Shown here one piece after another: positions 57,401 to 64,000 of a stretch of DNA of 64,000 nucleotides. A program made the translations under genes and the position numbers. The notes under the pieces are model-generated. The model was not told the origin of the DNA. It made no database searches and was given only the letters and a program-made list of their open reading frames with translations. The first letter of the stretch is position 1. Each line of letters starts with the position of its first letter. This stretch comes from Glebionis coronaria. Its lineage: Eukaryota > Streptophyta > Magnoliopsida > Asterales > Asteraceae. The stretch is taken from the NCBI GenBank assembly GCA_025667525.1, contig CM046875.1, positions 205,464,271 through 205,528,270 of the forward strand, in the 5' to 3' direction.

Positions 57401-57599
57401 GTAATTAGTGATCCGGTAGTTGAGTAGAAGTTGGGAGATCTAATAACGATTTGAGAGTATTCTGAGGTTTTCCTGAAGTTTTGCATAGTTGTTGTTGTCT
57501 TGTAAAGAGGGATTCGTTTCGATTGAGTGTTTTAAGCGATTGGTGTAGTGCTTCTGCATTTTGTTGAGTAGTATTTGTATGCCTTATCATTTGGCACCG

Positions 57600-58600
57600 T
57601 CAGATCCAGTGTGTACTCAAAGATCTCTTTGAGTTCTGGTTATCATTAACTGAGAATTAGGAAGGAAGGTATTCCTATAGTTGTTTTTCGTACTTGATGT
57701 GGGTACTTTAAGTTTCAAGTGATGTTTTTGGAATGGACGAACGCGTCTGCCGTATTAATGGACTGGGTAAATCTTGTGTGTAAGATGAGCTAGAATGAGT
57801 TAGTCATTATATCTATTAAAGATATTATATATTATTCCAAGAGGAAAGGAGGGACATAAGTATCATATGAGGATAAATTTTGGGATGGTTGGAAAAATAG
57901 AAACTGTATCTAAAGTTTCCTATGTGTGAATGTTGGTTGAAATATTTGCGTTTTCTAAGGCAGTTGATTGACAACAAAGGTATTCTTGAAGATCTTGTCA
58001 AGATTGAAATGATTAAGGATTGGTCGGTAGCAACGACGCTGACGGAAATCTATTAATTCCTTGGTCTAAGCTGGAATAATCGGAGGGTTATCGAAACGTT
58101 TTCACTGATTGTTAAACCATTGATTAAGCTGAATGAGAAGAATTGGATGTGTGAGTCCCACTTATACATCTAAATTGTAAGTTTCGAGATCTGCTCCTTA
58201 TCAGATGGGGAAGCTGTATCCTGAACACTGACGGGTAGGATGTTTTCTGCACCGATGTTGTCATTATTGGGAGGATCTGAAGTATTTATAGTTTGTAGTT
58301 TTGTTCTGATGTGTCTCATAAGGGTTATGTAGTTGTGGTGTTTGCTTTGAGATTGTAGAAATATTACTTGTATGGAATCAAGTGTGTAGTGATAAAGGAT
58401 CATAAAAGTGTCTCCATAATTAATTTCTTGGGATGATAAAGGAAATGAGTAGGGGTTACCAATTATATATGTTTTAAGTACCTGAGTATGTTGATGGTTA
58501 TGACTGTGAGTGATTATGACAACGAGATTCGCTGCCATCCGGGAAAGGCGAATGTGATAGCTGATGCACTTATCAGGAAGAAAAAGGAAAGAGCTTCTAA
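57600..58600 (+). pseudogene. Tekay-3 reverse transcriptase and RNase H remnant
   Basis: FQVMFLEWTNASAVLMD (~57713-57763) is the RT segment just before the catalytic block. Soon after, VIISIKDIIYYSK (~57803) stands in the place of FIDDILIYS. TEIY*FLGLSWNNRRVIE (~58045) is the connection segment, and EIRCHPGKANVIADAL (~58525-58573) is the RNase H end. Stops and frame changes are spread throughout. Confidence 0.83.
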
Positions 58601-58739
58601 GGTTTGAGTTTTGGTGATGACAAGAAGTGTGAATTTGATAGAAAGGATATTGGAATTTTAAGTTAGTGGTCTGAATTGAGAAGGATGTCAAGGTAATTGG
58701 TTTCAACATTTTTGTCAAACTTATGGAAAGAATTTTGTT

Positions 58740-59546
58740 GTAAAGTCAAGTGAGACATGGTATATTGAGCACTCCTAACATACCTTAGTTGAGAGAGTGA
58801 GACTTAGTGATGAAGGAATCTCACAAGTCAAGTAATCGATACGTTTTAGTTTGGGTAAAGATGAAAGTTGAATTAAGTACTGTGTGTTATACAGAGAATG
58901 ACGGGCAGATTGAAAGGATGATTTGAACATTGAACGGTATGCTTGTGCGTGTGTGATTGACATAGAAATTGTTGGAATTTTTATATGACGATGATTATCA
59001 TGTTAGTAGTAAGACTGTACTATTGGTGGTACATAAAGAACTTCAATTTGTGAAGGTTAAAGATAGTGAGTTATGGACGTAAGATTAGGTTTTTGGTGCA
59101 TTGCAGAAATGTAGGTGGAATTAAATGACTGAACTAGAAATGATATTGACAATATTGATAAGATTGTATGGATTAAGGACCGTTTATTAGTAACAAGGAG
59201 TTGTCAGAAGAGTTATGTTGGCAATCGAAGGAAATCGATGGAGTTTGAAATTGGGAAACGTGGTTATACTTAAGGTGTCGTTATGACGGGTGAAATTTGA
59301 TCTGAGAACAACAAGGAAAGAATTCAACTTGAAGATAAGTTGCTTTTCAAAGAAAGAACTATGAAGAGTTCTTATGAGGTCGAAACATAGTAAGGATTAT
59401 ATTATGAAGATACAAGAATTCCAGAAGTGGAATCTGAAATTGTGAAGGAAGCATGAGGATTTCTTTAAGGAAAAGAGTTCTCTTTTGTTCTGGAGGAATG
59501 GGATGTGAGTATAAGAGGGGGTCCGATCACCGGGACGCCGCTCTCT
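58740..59546 (+). pseudogene. Tekay-3 integrase and C-terminal remnant
   Basis: TENDGQIERMI (58891 on) carries the catalytic-Glu segment of integrase (usually TDGQSERTIQ). LNGMLVRV and LEFLYDDDYHVSSKT follow as expected. Farther on, SEI or EFQKWNLKL-type codons near 59410-59470 sit where Tekay elements carry a chromodomain, but I cannot confirm one. Confidence 0.75.
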
Positions 59547-59561
59547 TTTAGGAGGGTAGGA
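59547..59561 (+). other. Polypurine tract of Tekay-3
   Basis: TTTAGGAGGGTAGGA directly precedes the LTR start TGTGACAACCC. Confidence 0.8.
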
Positions 59562-61624
59562 TGTGACAACCCAAACCCGAGGACATTTATTTAATATTAT
59601 ATAATTATTTTACGAATGATTTTGAAATTTTTAATGAGTTGAATGATATGACGATTGATGATTTTATTTAAAATCGACGTTGGAGGTCTTATTTTTATCT
59701 TTTTACTAATAGCGAGGATTATTAGTGACCAAGATATCGACGGATGCCCGGGATTTTATGTTTTATCATTTGTTGTCTCGATGTTTATATTTTTGACGTT
59801 TTTATTTTAAGTTCGTATTAAGTCGAACCGGGATCATATTATCAGCATATTTTGAGTGCGTTTTAACTTTTGAAAAGTATTTTTACGAAACCCTAGCCTC
59901 GTAAATATTTTCAAACTTGACAATTTACATTTTCAACCTTGTAAACTACTAAATTGCATTTTGGACCAAAACTATCACAAATTGGCAAAATGTACCCACC
60001 ACCACCACTATAAATAATTTTTCCACTATAACAAAACACATACAAATGTGTGAAAATGAAATTCATCTCTCTCTCTTCTCTCTAGCAAAACCGTACACCC
60101 CCTAACAAAAATCATTTTATTTTGAAAAATTTACTTTAAATCCATAAAATTTAATCAATATCCCATGTTGCAAATTTGATAGTGATCATTTTGGTGTAAT
60201 TTTTAACAACATGCAAGAATTTTTAATTTTTGATGATGATCCATGGAGGTTTGATCTAATTTCTTATGATATAGTTGTTGTTAGTGTTGTTTTATATATA
60301 TTTTAATTATTGCATGTTTAAAATTTTGAGTGAGTAAATTTTTGTATGATCATTCAAGGGTGTTATGGGTTAGATGATATATTTGTGATGATATTAGGAT
60401 GATTTTATACATATGATATTGATTAAAATTGGATGAAAAATTGATTTAGCATGACTTTTTAAAAGGCAATTTAGATCAGTAGGTTCAAGCCTAACTTTGG
60501 GTACCTTACTGTTTGAAAATGGTTTAACTAATAGCATAGGGTTGTAGAGAAATCTTTTAGCTTCGATTTGATATAAGGTAGAGCTTCTAGCTCCAAACGA
60601 GCGCGAACATATGATGTTTTGATTATTCGTGGACCGGGAGACGAGTATCGACACAATCCGAAGTTGTTGTCGATATTTGGATCGAATCTCGGGGACTATA
60701 GAATGAGTTGTAAAAATGGTCAAGTTCTGATGTTTGGTTCTAAACTAAGGGTTGTGAGTCTATTTTCAAACTCAATTGTCGGATTTGTAAACGGGATTCT
60801 TTTGAATGGTCAAAATGGTTGTATGAGTCGGTGACGTAAAACAGTCCGGTTTTTCTAGTTCAAAGATGTGTCGGGCAGGGAACTTTAAAAGTAAAATCTT
60901 TTGATGGTCTTTTAACAGGTCTTTCTATATATAGTAATTGACATCTCTGATTAGTATCATAAGTATTTGATGTGTTTAAGTGGGGTAAATGAGCTCGTAC
61001 ATTTGGTGTGTACCGGCAGATTTTTATCGAAAGGATTGACTAATAAAGTAAACATATAGAAGGAAGTAATAGGTCACTTGTATTGTTTTTATTTTGGGTG
61101 GGTTGTGATTTCATTATTTTGAGTTTGATGTTACTAAGTATGGATTTTATTCGAGTTTATTATTGATGAATGTGCCTTATTTGATAGGTTGCGGTTTTTG
61201 TGCTTATCGGGCATCAACTATCGTCGAATATCGTCTTACTACTGCTATTACTCCAGGTGAGTCTATAGCCTCACTTTTGTAATTGTGTCGAATGATTTTA
61301 AAACCCGCGAGGGGGATACATGCTATTTGAAAGTAAAATGAACACAAGTCATGATTGATCGTTTGGACCCGAATGTTGCCTTGTTGCATTTGTTGTTTAG
61401 AATTGTACAAGTCATGAGCCGTTAACTATCTTCTGACTTGATGTTGTGAGTTGAGAATAGTCGCTTATTCTAATGATAGTACTATCGGGCTGACGACCCT
61501 ATCTGAGACCAGAGCTTTACGCTGAGTAACCTCCGGGAAGGATAATTTTAAGAGAATGAGAATGTGGTATACTTGAAATTGATACCCTAGTAGGGGCACT
61601 GGAATTCATTTAGTCATGCCGGCT
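59562..61624 (+). repeat. 3' LTR of Tekay-3, truncated at its end
   Basis: It matches 51729-53836 up to GTCATGCCGGCT and then changes to unrelated sequence at 61625. About 570 bp of the LTR end, including the terminal TTACA, is missing. TATAAATA lies at 60009-60016. A 26-bp stretch present at ~53604-53629 is absent here. Confidence 0.9.
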
Positions 61625-63590
61625 AATGTTTCGTTTTTTATAGTTCGTTTTCTCTCGGTCTTATCGAATTGATATAAGAATTTAAAGCTTGACTTAATTG
61701 TTTTTGGTTAAAAATAGCTTGTTTGGAATCTAAGCTACTTGGCACATAAAGCATGTAAAAAATGTAAAAATATTATCTAATCTACGTATACGTACTACAC
61801 TAAAACATTTAGCAATTACCACACTTAAATGCACAAAAATATTAAAACATAAAATACAAGTTATACTACAAATGTAAATTGCAAAATACAAAATATAAAA
61901 TATAAATCTATTTTTATGAAACTAAAAAAAATTGCAAGTTTATAAATTCTACAAATCAACTTTAATAAACCAATTTTATGAAACTATAAAAGAATTTAAA
62001 GTGAACAAGCCCAAACCAATATCAAATCTAAACAGGCGTAAACTGATTTTTTAACAAACATACGGGCCCAAATGTAGAAATTAGCCCAATTAACTAATGC
62101 ATATCAAATCCAAAACAAACTTAAGGACTTAACGGGAAAGGACTAGACATGTAACATACATAACATCATTAAACTAACATTTAACAATGTAAAGGACCGT
62201 AACTGTTACGAGAAGATACAAAATAAAGGTCTAAAACTGTTAACTGGTAAAACTTATTTAGAAGGAAAACAGAACAGGTTATGGATCGTATCCAAGCATC
62301 TATTTTTTTTACCTTTGATTTTCTATGAAAAACTTTTTAAATGAGCTAATTATCTAATTAACCACTACAACTTTTAAAGACCAATCACAACCAGATTCCA
62401 TCGAGACAACTAAAGTACTAATGAACTGTCACATTTGGTACTATATTATTATGTCTAAACTAAACTTATCTATCCAATACCACTATGCTAAGCTACTATA
62501 CTAATCAACTGCTGAACCAAACACTAGTCATGCTTAAATTTCAAGAATCAAAGAAAACTAAATATAAGAATTGAAGTGCAGTTCAAACTCAGTTATCAAA
62601 CATGAAACATTTAAGCAAAGTTAGCATATTGCAAATAATGCTAAACTAACTTTCTAACTACAACATACTATACTAACAATATTGCAGAAAAAGTAAACGT
62701 GCTTAACCAACGTCTTCCAGGCCAGTCCGTTGTGGAAGAAGCACGGCGCTGAGCCTGCTTGTAACTACCGTACCTCCAACTCCTTTAACTGCTAATCGAA
62801 AACTTCTACTTCAACACTCCAACAAAAACTTTGAACTAATCTGCCGACTTTGAATTGAAATCAACAGAAATCATCAAATAGCAAGAAGTCTTGATCAAAC
62901 AGCAACTTGTAAACCTGCAAATCTGTAAACCTGCAAAACTAAAAAAATTGCCAAAACCGACAACAAACTAAAACAAAATCCCTCACTTAATGAACTGCAT
63001 ATCTCGAATTCGAAAGCATACACCTGTAGAAATTGTAGAACGAAATGCTGTACTCGCAAAATAAGCTAACAGGCTATCGAACGATGAGTAAAACAAGGCT
63101 TCTTGACTTATTCAAATCAGTAATAACCAACAGTTTACTAATAAGCTGATCTAACTCTTGAAAAGTAATCCTGTACTAAAACTTATTGAAAAGTCTTTGA
63201 ACAAAACATTAAACTCAACTCCCTGATCTAAAATAACTGTGCAAGAACTCTCATAAGCTCATGAGGGCTTTTGAACTATAAACTAGAACACAAAACTCTT
63301 AGCAGTTTAATGAATTGAATCGAAAACTAAAACTTAACGAAGCTTAGCTATGGTGTAAAAAGAAACTTAAGAAAATTGTTACTTATCGAAACAGTATATA
63401 AAAGAAAAGAAGATGAGAAAGCTTTGATGTTTTATTAATGGCAGAAAAAGTGACCGTTACAACAAGATTAACAGAACTGAAACTGAATCTAACTGAATGA
63501 TTAATTGATATTCATAAAATGTTGAGAGAGAATCAAACTAACTAATCATGTCTAACCTAACTATGTGAAACTACTCCTAGGCTAACCGTC
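61625..63590. other. Unassigned AT-rich region
   Basis: About 2 kb rich in A on the plus strand, with no credible ORF, RNA gene or repeat pair in the window. Its base bias and the promoter-like site to its right resemble the U5/R side of a minus-strand Gypsy LTR such as Athila-2 24227-26700, but I could not align the two. Confidence 0.4.
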
Positions 63591-63607
63591 TCGAAATGGA
63601 GTCTTTG

Positions 63608-63675
63608 TCTTCTATTTATAGGCGTTTGAAAGAGGAGAAGATGACGTGTTTCTTCCAATTAAATCGTGCCACGTG
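63608..63675 (-). promoter_or_regulatory. Promoter-like site: TATA box with G-box and ACGTCA motif
   Basis: On the minus strand CTATAAATAGAAG (about 63621-63609) is preceded upstream by ACACGTCATC (~63649-63640) and by GCCACGTG-type GGCACGTGG/CCACGTG (~63669-63676), an arrangement typical of plant promoters. Minus-strand AATAAAACATC near 63440 would be a poly(A) signal about 170 bases downstream. A close promoter and poly(A) signal suit an LTR better than a gene, but neither is proven. Confidence 0.5.
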
Positions 63676-64000
63676 TTTAATACGAGGTTCTTGATGATTA
63701 GGGTTCTTCAGGGATTTGGGGATTTCTTCTCCTTTGTGTCTTGATCTAATTGATTGGTACCATCATGTAGAGGAGATTGTGATGATCATTTTTGTAGTTA
63801 AAAGCTTGGCCTGATTCTCCTTGGATCTTCATTGAAATCAATTTGCAGGTCTTGGAGGTGGAAAGATAAGAAACCGTCTTTCTCTCTCTTCTTTGGGGAT
63901 GAAGACGTGAATGTGTTTGTGTGTTTGACCGGCTTGGTCAATGACCAAATAATATGTAAATACTTTTCCACCATTTTTCCTCTTTGGTCCCTCATCTTTC

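Larger units (their letters stand above)
51729..61624 (+). mobile_element. Tekay-3: decayed Gypsy Tekay/Del-type element
   Basis: A plus-strand element with a full 5' LTR (51729-54405), degenerate primer site, 5.2 kb of gag-pol whose domains are all in the expected order but broken by stops and indels, a polypurine tract and a 3' LTR truncated at 61624. LTR divergence looks like a few percent by eye, higher than for Tekay-1. Confidence 0.88.

Noticed and set aside
58170..58718. A 182-codon minus-strand frame
   Set aside because: It lies opposite decayed RT/RNase H of Tekay-3 and shows no domain; it is an antisense reading.

Overview
The window is plant nuclear DNA, AT-rich and made almost entirely of LTR retrotransposons nested in one another. 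I found no credible host gene, rRNA, tRNA or CRISPR array. The mix points to a flowering plant, most likely Asteraceae. It holds Athila-type Ty3/Gypsy elements with tRNA-Asp primer sites, Tekay/Del-type Ty3/Gypsy elements with 2.7-3.4 kb LTRs and tRNA-Met primer sites, and Ty1/Copia elements with a very long extra 3' ORF family that I recall from Asteraceae retrotransposons. The family placement is from memory, not a search.

Layout. (1) 1-~7277 (+) is the 3' part of Copia-A: a minisatellite, an intact 1320-codon accessory ORF, a 2.2 kb structured non-coding region, a polypurine tract and the 3' LTR. (2) ~7540-27805 (-) is Athila-2, a Gag-protease-only element, split at 9494/20639 by (3) Athila-1, a complete element at 9495-20638 with a GTCAT target duplication; its gag-pol has one frameshift, one nonsense codon and a lost start codon. 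(4) 27806-39336 (+) is Tekay-1, whose 5' LTR is cut by Athila-2. (5) 39337-39482 is a stub of another Athila-type LTR. (6) 39483-42900 (-) is the 3' part of Copia-B, a diverged relative of Copia-A without the long ORF. (7) 42901-50807 (+) is Tekay-2, with a truncated 5' LTR. (8) 50808-51728 (-) is a Copia gag fragment, probably the upstream part of Copia-B. (9) 51729-61624 (+) is Tekay-3, with a truncated 3' LTR. (10) 61625-64000 is unassigned, with a promoter-like site on the minus strand.

Insertion order read from the junctions: Copia-B is the oldest scaffold. An Athila LTR cut into its LTR, Tekay-1 into that, Athila-2 into Tekay-1, and Athila-1 (and probably Copia-A) into Athila-2. Tekay-2 and Tekay-3 entered the gag/pol side of Copia-B.

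The most interesting signals are in non-coding parts. Comparing Copia-A with Copia-B shows a hairpin next to the TATA box whose sequence changes while its pairing is kept, an inverted repeat bracketing the polypurine tract that also co-varies, and a ~198-bp module tandemly duplicated in both. Athila-1 and Athila-2 share a module of two polypurine-like tracts around a hairpin. The Tekay elements have similar LTR pairs around coding regions that are far more decayed, which suggests families mobilised in trans after their genes had died.
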